Origin: JBLIKP01 sp047635375 | GTDB taxonomy: Bacteria > Bacteroidota > Bacteroidia > Sphingobacteriales > Sphingobacteriaceae | DNA: 26,669 bases | Assembly (NCBI GenBank): GCA_047635375.1 | Contig: JBLIKP010000026.1 | Span: forward strand, 1 to 26,669 | Direction of reading: 5' to 3' | Shown: positions 8,445 through 15,675 of the stretch, one piece after another | How the letters are laid out: each line of letters starts with the position of its first letter | Numbering within the stretch: position 1 is the first letter of the stretch | Translations under genes and position numbers: made by a program | The notes under the pieces: model-generated | The model's database searches: none | Told to the model about the DNA's origin: nothing | What the model saw: only the letters and a program-made list of their open reading frames with translations

Positions 8445-9446
8445 ACTTTGTTTAGACTTTTTTTCTGGGGCTTTAGACTTTTTTGGTGCTTTTAAAGATT
8501 CGGTAACTCCCATGGAGCAAAATTTATCGATCCTTTTTGCAACGCGGTCTTCAGCGCTCAATTCAAAAAGTTCTTTCAGATCTTTTTTGATTTTAGCTTT
8601 AACGCGTTTTGCAACTTCTGGTGGATTGTTTTGAACTCCTCCAAGCGGCTCTTTAATAATATCGTCAACTAAGCCATTAGCATACATATTTTCGGCAGTT
8701 AGCTTAAGGCAATCGGCGGCGATTTCTTTATTATCCCAAGTTCTCCAAAGGATTGAGCTACAAGATTCTGGAGAAATAACAGAGTACCAAGTATATTCTA
8801 ACATGTAAACCCGATCTCCAATACCAATTCCTAATGCACCACCTGATGCACCTTCACCTACAACAAAGCATAAGATTGGAACTTCAAGGATGCTCATTTC
8901 AAGCAGGTTTCTGGCAATAGCCTCACCTTGGCCACGCTCTTCGGCTTCAAGTCCTGGATAAGCTCCTGGAGTGTCAATGAATGTGATAACGGGGAATCCA
9001 AATTTTTCAGCCATCTTCATTAGACGAAGCGCCTTTCGATAACCCTCTGGTTGGGCCATCCCGAAATTACGGTACTGACGCATCTTAGTATTGGTTCCTT
9101 TTTGGTGACCAATGATAACGCATGTTTGCCCATCCAAAGTTCCAATTCCACCAACGATGGCTTTGTCGTCTTTGAAATTTCTATCGCCATGCAGCTCGAT
9201 GAAATCATCGAATATCATGTCAATATATTGCAGCGTATAAGGACGGCCTACATGGCGAGAAATTTGCACCTTCTGCCATCCCGTAAGGCTACCGTAGATG
9301 TCTATTTTTAGTTTCTCGATTTTCTTTTCAAGTTCATTAGTAGCATCAGTCATGTCGACCTTGCTCTTTTCAGAAACTTTTTTGGCACTTTCTAATTGCT
9401 CGTATAATTCGGCAATCGGCTTCTCAAAATCAAATGTAAACTCCAT
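8439..9446 (-). CDS. accA: Acetyl-CoA carboxylase carboxyltransferase subunit alpha
   Basis: Alpha half of the carboxyltransferase that moves the carboxyl group from carboxybiotin to acetyl-CoA, making malonyl-CoA for fatty acids (cytoplasm; partner AccD is not in the window). The 335 residues show the N-terminal coiled region, HVGRPYTLQYID (65-76), the crotonase-fold block FIDTPGAYPGLEAEERGQGE (156-175), GEGASGGALGIGIGDRVYML (198-217) and SVISPESCSSILWR (222-235). A Lys-rich tail (about 318-335, KAPKKSKAPEKKSK) extends past the usual end. A TAnnTTTG promoter lies 20 nt upstream. Malonyl-CoA is also the extender of the type III PKS nearby, though nothing shows a regulatory link. Confidence 0.98.
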   Translation of the reverse strand: MEFTFDFEKPIAELYEQLESAKKVSEKSKVDMTDATNELEKKIEKLKIDIYGSLTGWQKVQISRHVGRPYTLQYIDMIFDDFIELHGDRNFKDDKAIVGGIGTLDGQTCVIIGHQKGTNTKMRQYRNFGMAQPEGYRKALRLMKMAEKFGFPVITFIDTPGAYPGLEAEERGQGEAIARNLLEMSILEVPILCFVVGEGASGGALGIGIGDRVYMLEYTWYSVISPESCSSILWRTWDNKEIAADCLKLTAENMYANGLVDDIIKEPLGGVQNNPPEVAKRVKAKIKKDLKELFELSAEDRVAKRIDKFCSMGVTESLKAPKKSKAPEKKSKQSL

Positions 9447-9465
9447 AGATAGTGGTTTTGTTTAA

Positions 9466-9490
9466 CAAAGGTATAGATTTTAACCCTTTA
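9466..9490 (-). promoter_or_regulatory. Promoter of accA
   Basis: A perfect -7 element TACCTTTG lies at 9466-9473 (minus strand), preceded 17 nt upstream by TTTTC as a weak -33. The start site would be near 9460, leaving a 5' UTR of about 13 nt. It lies downstream of the 9512-9542 terminator, so accA does not need read-through from the upstream RNA. Confidence 0.7.
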
Positions 9491-9511
9491 GAAAAAGGTT
9501 GAGAAAGGTAT

Positions 9512-9542
9512 AAAAAAAAATCGTCCCACAAAGAGTAGGACG
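9512..9542 (-). terminator. Strong intrinsic terminator
   Basis: Minus strand CGTCCTAC / GTGGGACG (arms 9535-9542 and 9522-9529; 8 bp, one G-U) with a 5-nt TCTTT loop, then A and nine T's (9512-9520). No coding sequence precedes it on this strand, so it most likely ends a noncoding transcript. Confidence 0.88.
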
Positions 9543-9616
9543 GCACGTCGCTATGAGGTTTAATTTCTGTACATGCGCCGGTCCGGAGATGACCTGAAAC
9601 GACTGTTATTCAGGGG
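9512..9616 (-). ncRNA. Putative small RNA of about 100 nt upstream of accA
   Basis: This non-coding stretch is GC-richer than its surroundings and ends in a classic terminator. Read on the minus strand, it starts with hairpin CCTGAA/TTCAGG, followed by GGACCGGCGCATGT. That segment can pair with ACGTGCCGTCC, with small bulges. The second pairing uses the 5' arm of the terminator stem, so the two folds exclude each other. AAACTTTG (one mismatch to TAnnTTTG) sits just before the proposed 5' end near 9614, but no -33 element is visible. I could not match it to SRP RNA, 6S RNA, tmRNA or a riboswitch I know. The rest of the 9447-9816 gap holds the accA promoter and the palindrome listed separately; 9630-9760 shows nothing I can name. 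Confidence 0.6.
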
Positions 9617-9776
9617 CAAAGTTTTTCAGTTTACACTACCTGTGTTAATGTCTTTGTTTAAGTAATTTAGTGACATAAGTTAAGTCAGGTGTAAGAGCAA
9701 TTGTTTTAGGTAAATCTCCCGCCAATGTCTAATCTATGTGGTTTATGCAGACAATTTATATATGTTTAGTTTTTTG

Positions 9777-9788
9777 AGAACATGTTCT
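9777..9788. promoter_or_regulatory. Perfect 12-bp palindrome AGAACATGTTCT
   Basis: The inverted repeat lies 28 nt before the lipoprotein start codon and just after a promoter-like TATGTTTA (9761-9768). This position suits an operator for a dimeric regulator. The half-site spacing (GAAC-N2-GTTC) differs from the Gram-positive LexA box (GAAC-N4-GTTC), so I do not assign a regulator. Confidence 0.35.
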
Positions 9789-9816
9789 TTTAATTAACTT
9801 TAAATCCGAAAACGAA

Positions 9817-10332
9817 ATGAATATGAAATATCTTCTAAATCTCCTTATTGCTGGATTATTTTTGCTTTCCGCATGTACTCCTAACAAAGAAAAATTAAAC
9901 AAATCTATTGCCAATCATGAGTCTACAGTGGTGAACGACCAGCTTGGATTGGTTGATTCAATTGCAAATAAACTTGTGCAGGAGTATATGGAATATGCCG
10001 ACCTATATACAGAGGACTCTAAATCGCCCGCTTACCTATATAAAGCAGCGGACCTTTCCAATGGTTTGGGAATGCCTTTAAACGCCATAAAATTGTACGA
10101 AAGGGTTTACTCTGATTTTCCTGAGTACGAAAAGGCACCATTGTGTTTATTCATTAGCGGTTTTATCTACGAAAATCAAGTAAGAAACATAGGAAAAGCT
10201 AAAGAAAAGTATGACTTATTCTTGGAGAAATTCCCTAATCACCAGCTAAAACATGATGTTGAGGTAACGCTAAAAAACTTAGGTAAAACTCCAGAAGAGA
10301 TTATTCAAGAATTCGAAAATCAGTCATTTTAA
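9817..10332 (+). CDS. TPR-like lipoprotein
   Basis: A 171-residue lipoprotein. A short signal peptide ends in the lipobox LLSAC, lipidated Cys20. The mature part is helical with TPR-like repeats: SPAYLYKAADLSNGLGMPLNAIKLYERVYSDFP (two abutting segments, about 68-100) and then KAPLCLFISGFIYENQVRNIGKAKEKYDLFLEKFP (about 104-140). It resembles small tetratricopeptide periplasmic proteins (YbgF/BamD-like architecture), but no partner is shown by the sequence. The start could also be Met3. Its TAA overlaps the convergent ubiA-like stop by 4 nt. A palindrome and a TATGTTTA element lie upstream. The exact function is unknown. Confidence 0.85.
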   Translation: MNMKYLLNLLIAGLFLLSACTPNKEKLNKSIANHESTVVNDQLGLVDSIANKLVQEYMEYADLYTEDSKSPAYLYKAADLSNGLGMPLNAIKLYERVYSDFPEYEKAPLCLFISGFIYENQVRNIGKAKEKYDLFLEKFPNHQLKHDVEVTLKNLGKTPEEIIQEFENQSF

Positions 10333-11168
10333 AGAAAAAGGATCCACAGCCACAGTAGGTTCATGCAAATGCCTTGAATCCAAACCAATTTCATCGCTCC
10401 CGAAAAATCGGCTGCAGCTGGATTGTTAAAAGAATTTACCGCCCAATAGAGAAAATATAGGGTAAGTGGTAAAAGGGGTGTTAAATTGATTATTCCCATT
10501 TGAAAATAACCTGTGGCACTAGCGGGAATAAATAAACATGCCGAAAAAATAAACGTTCCCCTTATTCCTAAGACTCTGCTTAAAGTAAGGTCACCTCTTT
10601 TTTTGTCTTCCTCATGTTGATATATCTGGGTAAGCGGATAGCCAGCACCAATAATCAGTGAACAAAACATTAATATTTCTTTATTTACCCACAAATATTC
10701 AAGGTTTAGTAATTCTCCCGAAATAGCATGATCGGCAAACGCATAGATCCAAGCTCCTTGAAAGAGGGCAATTGTGAAAAAGCTTAGGAACGGGAATTTT
10801 TTTAAGCGAATCCGTGGGTGGCTATAAGCTCGGCTAATTAGAGTGTATACAATAATTCCAAAAAGAAAAATAGGACTAACCGCCCAAGCCACTATCCACC
10901 CTAAAATATCCAATAAATTGCTAGCAAATAAAAGTTGTTTATCGATAGGGGGGGGAGCCTTAATTAAAGCAACCTCCTTTTTATCCTTGTCGTAATAACT
11001 ATTGAACCCGTTACTTGCAGGGTATATAAATATATGAAGGGAAATAAAGGCAAGGATTGCATTAGTCCAATCAATGTCAGATGCGAACGCCAGGGCCAAT
11101 CCAAAGACAGGCAAAAGAAAAAAAGAAAACAACCACCGAAGGTGGATTAATGACGCTGATAATTTCAT
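10329..11168 (-). CDS. UbiA-family prenyltransferase
   Basis: An integral membrane enzyme of 279 residues with about eight TM helices. UbiA enzymes attach prenyl chains to aromatic acceptors. Motif 1 is NSYYDKDKKE (56-65), an Asp-rich first motif with the third acidic residue shifted from the usual NxxxDxxxD. The conserved SRAYSHPRIRLKK loop is at 112-124. Motif 2 is HEEDKKRGDLTLS (185-197). It is divergent from the type III PKS operon (60 nt between starts), so it probably prenylates that pathway's aromatic product; menaquinone synthesis (MenA) is a weaker alternative because no other men genes are near. Codons 72-74 contain an 8-C run. Its stop overlaps the lipoprotein stop. Confidence 0.85.
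   Translation of the reverse strand: MKLSASLIHLRWLFSFFLLPVFGLALAFASDIDWTNAILAFISLHIFIYPASNGFNSYYDKDKKEVALIKAPPPIDKQLLFASNLLDILGWIVAWAVSPIFLFGIIVYTLISRAYSHPRIRLKKFPFLSFFTIALFQGAWIYAFADHAISGELLNLEYLWVNKEILMFCSLIIGAGYPLTQIYQHEEDKKRGDLTLSRVLGIRGTFIFSACLFIPASATGYFQMGIINLTPLLPLTLYFLYWAVNSFNNPAAADFSGAMKLVWIQGICMNLLWLWILFL
10948..10955 (-). repeat. C8 homopolymer in ubiA-like gene
   Basis: Eight consecutive G on the plus strand (C8 in the coding strand) encode part of APPPID, residues 71-76 of the UbiA-like protein. In this AT-rich DNA it is the longest G/C homopolymer I noticed. A one-base slip would frameshift the gene early. Confidence 0.8.
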
Positions 11169-11228
11169 TTCAATAAGATTACATCTGAACCTCTTTAATT
11201 ATAGTAAATGTAGTTAGATTTAAACTTC
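11169..11228. promoter_or_regulatory. Divergent promoter region, ubiA-like / type III PKS
   Basis: Only 60 nt separate the two start codons. The plus strand carries TAGATTTA (11215-11222) and the minus strand TACATTTA, each one mismatch from TAnnTTTG. Both would give very short leaders. The shared spacer suggests co-regulation of the two transcripts. Confidence 0.4.
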
Positions 11229-12320
11229 ATGGCGAAAAGTAAATTAATTTCCATTTCCACAGCAACACCAATGTTTGGGCACAGGCAGAAAGATATCGAA
11301 ACTTTTATGTCCCGAAGGGCTCCTCAGGAACCTGATAGGCTAAAAAAAATCGCCGATCTATATGCTAACTCAGGAATAAATAATCGACACAGCGTGTTGA
11401 AAGATTTTTCTGAAGAGGGGGATTTCTTTTTGGAAAATGATGAAATAAATATTGATGCAAGAATGAAGAAATATCAATCGGAAGCTCCAATTCTAGCAAA
11501 GGAAGTTGCCGAAAATTGCATTAATTCAGGGATAAAAAAAGAAAGTATAACCCATGTGATCACCTTAAGTTGCACGGGGATGATGGCGCCAGGATTGGAC
11601 TTTTATTTAGTGCAAGATTTGGGATTGTCAATTAACGTGGAACGGACAAACATAAATTTCATGGGATGTTTTGCCATGTTTAATGCCTTAAAAGTTGCCG
11701 ACAATATTGCAAGGGCTAATGAAAATGCTGTGATTTTAATTGTTGGTGTTGAGCTTTGCACCCTTCATTTTAGAAATGACGATATTCCACAGCAATATTT
11801 GGCAAACGCTTTATTTGCGGACGGTGCAGCGTCGGGAATCGTGGTAAATGAAAATAATCCTCTAGGTAAAAAAAGCGGATTCCTTCTGGACTCCTTCTTT
11901 AGCAGTATTGTCCCTAATTCTGAGGAGGTGATGAGCTGGAAAATTTCCAACAATGGATTTCTAATGAATTTATCCCCTCGGGTTCCCGTTTTATTGGGAA
12001 GGCATTTAAAAGCAGGTGTTGATGCATTGCTTTCTAAGTCAAATGAAATAACTAAGATAGAGCATTATGCGCCTCATCCTGGAGGTGTAAGTGTTTTAAA
12101 GGCTTTCTCCGAAGCTTTGGATATTGAAATAGGGGAACTTGAAAATTCCTTTGAAGTACTTAAGAATAATGGAAATATGTCCTCCGTCACGGTGTTTTTT
12201 GTGTTAAGTAAATTGTTAAAAAAATTGACCGAAAAAAATCATAATGAAAGTATTCTTACTGTTGCTTTTGGTCCTGGGCTTACTTTAGAAACTGCATTAT
12301 TAAAATACCAACATGCCTAA
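11229..12320 (+). CDS. Type III polyketide synthase (chalcone/stilbene synthase superfamily)
   Basis: A 363-residue homodimer-type ketosynthase that extends an acyl-CoA starter with malonyl-CoA and cyclises the chain to a resorcinol, phloroglucinol or pyrone. The catalytic triad is intact: Cys147 in NFMGCFAMF, His283 in APHPGG and Asn316 in NNGNMSSV (compare CHS Cys164/His303/Asn336). The C-terminal FGPGLTLE loop (347-354) is the family GPG motif. LSCTGMMAPGLDFYL (113-127) is the usual thiolase-fold block. It is the first gene of a three-gene operon, overlapping the methyltransferase by 8 nt. The layout recalls the Streptomyces srsA-srsB-srsC alkylresorcinol/quinone operon. Starter and product cannot be read from sequence. 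Confidence 0.95.
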   Translation: MAKSKLISISTATPMFGHRQKDIETFMSRRAPQEPDRLKKIADLYANSGINNRHSVLKDFSEEGDFFLENDEINIDARMKKYQSEAPILAKEVAENCINSGIKKESITHVITLSCTGMMAPGLDFYLVQDLGLSINVERTNINFMGCFAMFNALKVADNIARANENAVILIVGVELCTLHFRNDDIPQQYLANALFADGAASGIVVNENNPLGKKSGFLLDSFFSSIVPNSEEVMSWKISNNGFLMNLSPRVPVLLGRHLKAGVDALLSKSNEITKIEHYAPHPGGVSVLKAFSEALDIEIGELENSFEVLKNNGNMSSVTVFFVLSKLLKKLTEKNHNESILTVAFGPGLTLETALLKYQHA

Positions 12321-13023
12321 TTTCAAAGTCAGATCACATAAAACCGAAATTATGGATGACCCAGGGTTATCTCGTGAACTGTTGGATCCAGTGTTAAAAG
12401 AATTGACTTTTATAAATAGGAAATTGGGCGGATACAAAACTTCTTTAAAAGGAATTGAAGAATTGATTGGAGAAAAAAATAATTTTTCTTTCGCCGACTG
12501 GGGTTGTGGAGGGGGAGATACGATAATAAAAGTCCATTTGCATTTTAAGAAAATAAATATCCAAACAGCATTGTATGGCTATGATTATAGCCCATCCGTG
12601 GTGTCATTCGCTAATGAAGTTAAGCCCCGAGAAATAACAATTAATTATTCGGTTGCTGATATTTTGAGTTCTTCAAGGTCAGTTGAAGGCGTTGATGTAT
12701 CTCATAATTCCCTTTTTTGCCACCATTTCAAGGATGAAGAACTTGTAATCATTATTAAAAAGATGCTAAGCCAATCCCGCCTCGGTATTGTAATAAATGA
12801 TCTTCATAGACATCCAATCGCCTATTATTCCATAAAAATATTAACCTATTTTTTTTCTAAGTCGGCAATGGTTAAAAATGATGGACCATTATCTGTTTTA
12901 AGGGCATTTAAGCGTAAGGATTGGGAAGTAATTTTGAAAATGGCGGGTATCAAGAATTACGATTTGAAATGGTTCTGGGCCTTTAGATGGCAATTAATTA
13001 TACCGAAAGATGGAAACTGTTAG
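12313..13023 (+). CDS. Class I SAM-dependent methyltransferase of PKS operon
   Basis: A 236-residue Rossmann methyltransferase. The SAM-binding motif I is FADWGCGGGDT (60-70). LYGYDYSPS (87-95) supplies the acidic residue at the end of strand 2. The N-terminus carries MDDPGLSRELLDPVLKEL, which I associate with methyltransferases next to bacterial type III PKS genes. It overlaps the PKS by 8 nt and the FAD enzyme by 14 nt, implying translational coupling. It probably O- or C-methylates the phenolic PKS product, by analogy with SrsB. The substrate is inferred only from context. Confidence 0.88.
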   Translation: MPNFKVRSHKTEIMDDPGLSRELLDPVLKELTFINRKLGGYKTSLKGIEELIGEKNNFSFADWGCGGGDTIIKVHLHFKKINIQTALYGYDYSPSVVSFANEVKPREITINYSVADILSSSRSVEGVDVSHNSLFCHHFKDEELVIIIKKMLSQSRLGIVINDLHRHPIAYYSIKILTYFFSKSAMVKNDGPLSVLRAFKRKDWEVILKMAGIKNYDLKWFWAFRWQLIIPKDGNC

Positions 13024-14128
13024 GACTGAGGTTGCAATAATTGGCGCAGGACCAACGGGTCTAGTTGCAAGCCAACTTCTTGCCAAAGAAGGTGTGATAG
13101 TGCATGTTTTTGAAAAATCTGAAATGCCTAAACACAAAGTTTGTGGTGAGTATATTTCCAAAGAAGTTTTTCAGTTTTTAAAAGATTTAGGAAACCCATT
13201 GGATGAATCGGGTTTTGCTGAAATAAATAAATTATCCCTTTCAGGGCCAAATGGGGAAGTGCTAAATACTGACCTGGATTTAGGGGGCTTCGGCTTAAGC
13301 CGATATAAATTTGATGAATTATTGGCCAAAAATGCCGAGAAAATGGGCGTAGTAATTCATGCCAATACTGCAATAGAAAACGTTGAAAAAATAGGCGGTA
13401 AATATGTTTTAACCACAAAGTCCAATGAGAAAATCTATGCCAATTGGGTGATTGGCGCACAAGGAAAAAGAAGTGAGCTAGATAAAAATCTGAAAAGAAA
13501 ATTTTGGAAAAAAAGGAGTCATTTCATGGGCGTAAAATATCATGTCAAAGGTGATTTTGATGAAAATTCCATATTCTTGGATATTTTTAAGGATGGTTAC
13601 TGCGGATTTAGTAAAGTCGAGGGTGATTTATTCTGCCTTTGTTATTTGGTTAAGGCAGATAAGTTGAAGTCTGCCGGAAGTATTGACGCAATGGAGGCCG
13701 AAATTGGAAGAGAGAATCCTCGCTTTGCAGAAAAGTTATTGAAGGCGGAAAAAATTAATGAGCAACCCCTGGTGATAAATCAGGTAAGTTTTCTTGAAAA
13801 GGAAAGATCACACGATGGGGTGATTATGGCAGGCGATGCCGCGGGGATGATTTCGCCACTTTGCGGGAATGGCATGGCAATGGGGATTCAAGCAGCAAAA
13901 TTGGCGGTAGAAAGTTATCTTAAATACCCTAAAGATGAGGCTGCCCGAAACCGGAAATATGAATGGGATTGGAACCTTCGTTTTAAAACTCGTTTCTTGG
14001 TTGGGAGCATTCTTCAAAATCTTTTTTTTAACCCAAGGATGATTAACACAGCCATTAAATTCTTGGGAAGTCGGCCAAGAATAACAAAAAAGATTATTTC
14101 TTTAACTCATGGGATTCCCTTGAAGTAA
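13010..14128 (+). CDS. FAD-dependent oxidoreductase, geranylgeranyl-reductase-like
   Basis: A 372-residue flavoprotein. The dinucleotide-binding GAGPTG is at 12-17, KVCGEYIS at 43-50 resembles the geranylgeranyl-reductase family, and GDAAGMISPLCGNGMAMG spans 275-292, contacting FAD ribityl/pyrophosphate. GYCGF (196-200) occupies the place of the aromatic substrate-cavity motif of GGR enzymes. Relatives either hydroxylate aromatic rings (SrsC-like, giving quinones) or reduce prenyl double bonds. Both fit a PKS plus UbiA pathway. Its start codon lies inside the methyltransferase 3' end (14-nt overlap). It ends 66 nt before cdaA, which has its own promoter, so this closes the operon. Confidence 0.88.
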   Translation: METVRTEVAIIGAGPTGLVASQLLAKEGVIVHVFEKSEMPKHKVCGEYISKEVFQFLKDLGNPLDESGFAEINKLSLSGPNGEVLNTDLDLGGFGLSRYKFDELLAKNAEKMGVVIHANTAIENVEKIGGKYVLTTKSNEKIYANWVIGAQGKRSELDKNLKRKFWKKRSHFMGVKYHVKGDFDENSIFLDIFKDGYCGFSKVEGDLFCLCYLVKADKLKSAGSIDAMEAEIGRENPRFAEKLLKAEKINEQPLVINQVSFLEKERSHDGVIMAGDAAGMISPLCGNGMAMGIQAAKLAVESYLKYPKDEAARNRKYEWDWNLRFKTRFLVGSILQNLFFNPRMINTAIKFLGSRPRITKKIISLTHGIPLK

Positions 14129-14146
14129 GGGTGCTTTAAAATCACA

Positions 14147-14177
14147 TTTTCAAATCTAAATACTTAGCCTATCTTTG
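14147..14177 (+). promoter_or_regulatory. Promoter of cdaA
   Basis: A perfect -7 element TATCTTTG (14170-14177) is preceded after 18 nt by TTTTC (14147-14151), a weak -33 similar to that at accA. Predicted start is about 14183, 12 nt before the ATG. Confidence 0.7.
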
Positions 14178-14194
14178 GGAAAGAGGCTCGACCT

Positions 14195-14983
14195 ATGAAT
14201 ATTTTTGATTTAGGATTTATTAAACTCGGTGTTTTTGATATTATCGATATCATCGTTTTTGCTTTTATCATTTACCAAGTGTACAATTTGATAAAGGGTA
14301 CCATTGCGCTTAACATTTTCGTCGGATTATTATCAATTTACCTTTTTTGGCTTTCGGTAAAAGCGCTTGATATGCGTTTATTGTCTGGAGTATTGGATGC
14401 ATTTATTGGAGTTGGAGTAATCGCCTTAATTGTTGTTTTTCAACAAGAGATCCGAAGATTTTTAATAATTATCGGTAAGAATTCTGCGGTTACCAGATCA
14501 AAAATCTTCGGTGGCGGACCTTTTTGGAGTAGAAAAACGGCAGGAAATAAATATAATTATAAGCCAATTATTGATGCTGTGGCTAACCTATCGAAAACAC
14601 GCACCGGTGCAATTATCATTTTTCTTAAGCATGTCGAAGATTATTCTTGGGCAAATAATGGGGTGGAAATCGACGGAAAAATTTCAAGAAGATTAATAGA
14701 AAGTGTATTCGCAAAAACAAGCCCCTTGCATGATGGTGCTTTGATCATTACTGAAGAAACCATTAAAAGTGCCAGTAACATTCTTCCTTTAACCGACCAA
14801 CCCGATTTGCCAACCCATTTTGGATTAAGGCATAGAGCGTCTTTGGGAGCGACTGATAATAATACCGATACTCTAGCAATTATCGTTTCTGAAGAGAATG
14901 GAAAAATATCCTATGCATTCAGCGGAAAAATCACCACAGCAGCGAACATTGAAGAAGTTGCTCAACGTATCACCGAATTCTAA
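14195..14983 (+). CDS. cdaA: Membrane diadenylate cyclase CdaA
   Basis: Makes the second messenger c-di-AMP from two ATP. The 262 residues have three N-terminal TM helices (about 14-30, 36-55, 68-85), then a DisA_N cyclase domain. The catalytic DGA is at 180-182 in SPLHDGALI and RHR at 212-214 in GLRHRASLG. Further conserved stretches are RTGAIIIF and FSGKI. The domain order matches the CdaA/YbbP class rather than DisA. In many Bacteroidota it follows folP; here the PKS operon lies upstream, separated by a promoter. In other bacteria c-di-AMP controls osmolyte and K+ transport and wall stress; no effector is next to it. Confidence 0.95.
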   Translation: MNIFDLGFIKLGVFDIIDIIVFAFIIYQVYNLIKGTIALNIFVGLLSIYLFWLSVKALDMRLLSGVLDAFIGVGVIALIVVFQQEIRRFLIIIGKNSAVTRSKIFGGGPFWSRKTAGNKYNYKPIIDAVANLSKTRTGAIIIFLKHVEDYSWANNGVEIDGKISRRLIESVFAKTSPLHDGALIITEETIKSASNILPLTDQPDLPTHFGLRHRASLGATDNNTDTLAIIVSEENGKISYAFSGKITTAANIEEVAQRITEF

Positions 14984-15039
14984 TTTAAGGTCATTCTAAA
15001 ATTAATTCCTTTCAAATTTTTTTGCTAAAACTCTATCCA

Positions 15040-15666
15040 TTGAAAAACATACTTATTTGTAGCTCTATCTTTTTAATTTCCATGGGTTTCGTTTTTGGGC
15101 AAAATGTGCCCAATAATGCCGAGGACACTAGTCCGATCAAGGTTGGAGAAAAACTGCCTAATGCCAAAGTGACAAATATAACGGGCGATGAGATTTCTCT
15201 TAATTCGCTTGTCGCGGAAAAACCTGCGATTCTTGTGTTTTATCGTGGAGATTGGTGCCCGTATTGTATGCGGCACTTAGCTCAAATTGAAGAAATTAAA
15301 GATCAATTAACAGGAATGGGTTATAATCTATTCGCAATTTGCCCCGATAAGGTTTCTGAACTCCAAAAAACAGTCGATAAAAAGGAGCTTTCGTACACTT
15401 TCCTTAGTGACAGTAAAATGGACGCAGCCCAAAAGCTTGGTATAGCCTTTAAGCTGGACGAACCAACGGTGACTAAATATAAAGGATACAACATTGATTT
15501 GGAACGTAGCTCGGATCAAAATCATGGAATGTTACCTGTCCCTGCGGTTTTTCTTGTTTCAAAATCCGGTGAAATTCTGTTTTCTTACACCAATCCCGAT
15601 TACAAAAAGCGTTTAAGTCAAACAGAAATTCTTTCTGCTGCCAAAGAAGCGCTTTCAAAACGCTAA
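15040..15666 (+). CDS. Exported peroxiredoxin/thioredoxin-fold protein (AhpC/TSA-like)
   Basis: A thioredoxin-fold redox protein, probably periplasmic, that likely reduces peroxides. From TTG 15040 it starts MKNILICSSIFLISMGFVFGQ, a convincing signal peptide. TTG 15022 (six residues longer) and ATG 15082 (which would lose the signal peptide) are alternatives. The redox site is FYRGDWCPYCMRHLAQI with Cys73-Pro-Tyr-Cys76 in this numbering. A second conserved stretch is FAICPDKVSELQK. It belongs to the group with a CxxC in the peroxidatic region rather than a single-Cys site. The next gene, an rRNA methyltransferase, begins 9 nt later. The non-ATG start suggests low translation. Confidence 0.85.
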   Translation: MKNILICSSIFLISMGFVFGQNVPNNAEDTSPIKVGEKLPNAKVTNITGDEISLNSLVAEKPAILVFYRGDWCPYCMRHLAQIEEIKDQLTGMGYNLFAICPDKVSELQKTVDKKELSYTFLSDSKMDAAQKLGIAFKLDEPTVTKYKGYNIDLERSSDQNHGMLPVPAVFLVSKSGEILFSYTNPDYKKRLSQTEILSAAKEALSKR

Positions 15667-15675
15667 CTTTGACCC

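Noticed and set aside
9512..9616. SRP (4.5S) RNA, 6S RNA or tmRNA
   Set aside because: The GGAA tetraloop with AGCA/CAGG symmetric loop of SRP RNA is missing, the length is too short for 6S or tmRNA, and no tmRNA tag is seen. Only a generic small-RNA call is supported.
9447..9616. Riboswitch in the accA leader
   Set aside because: A consensus promoter lies between the terminator and accA, so the structured segment need not be part of the accA transcript, and no known aptamer core matched.
9777..9788. LexA/SOS box
   Set aside because: The half-sites are 2 nt apart rather than the 4 nt of the GAAC-N4-GTTC box, and the downstream gene is not a repair gene.
13128..13460. 110-residue minus-strand ORF inside the FAD oxidoreductase
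   Set aside because: It is a shadow of a strongly conserved gene on the other strand and shows no domain or promoter.
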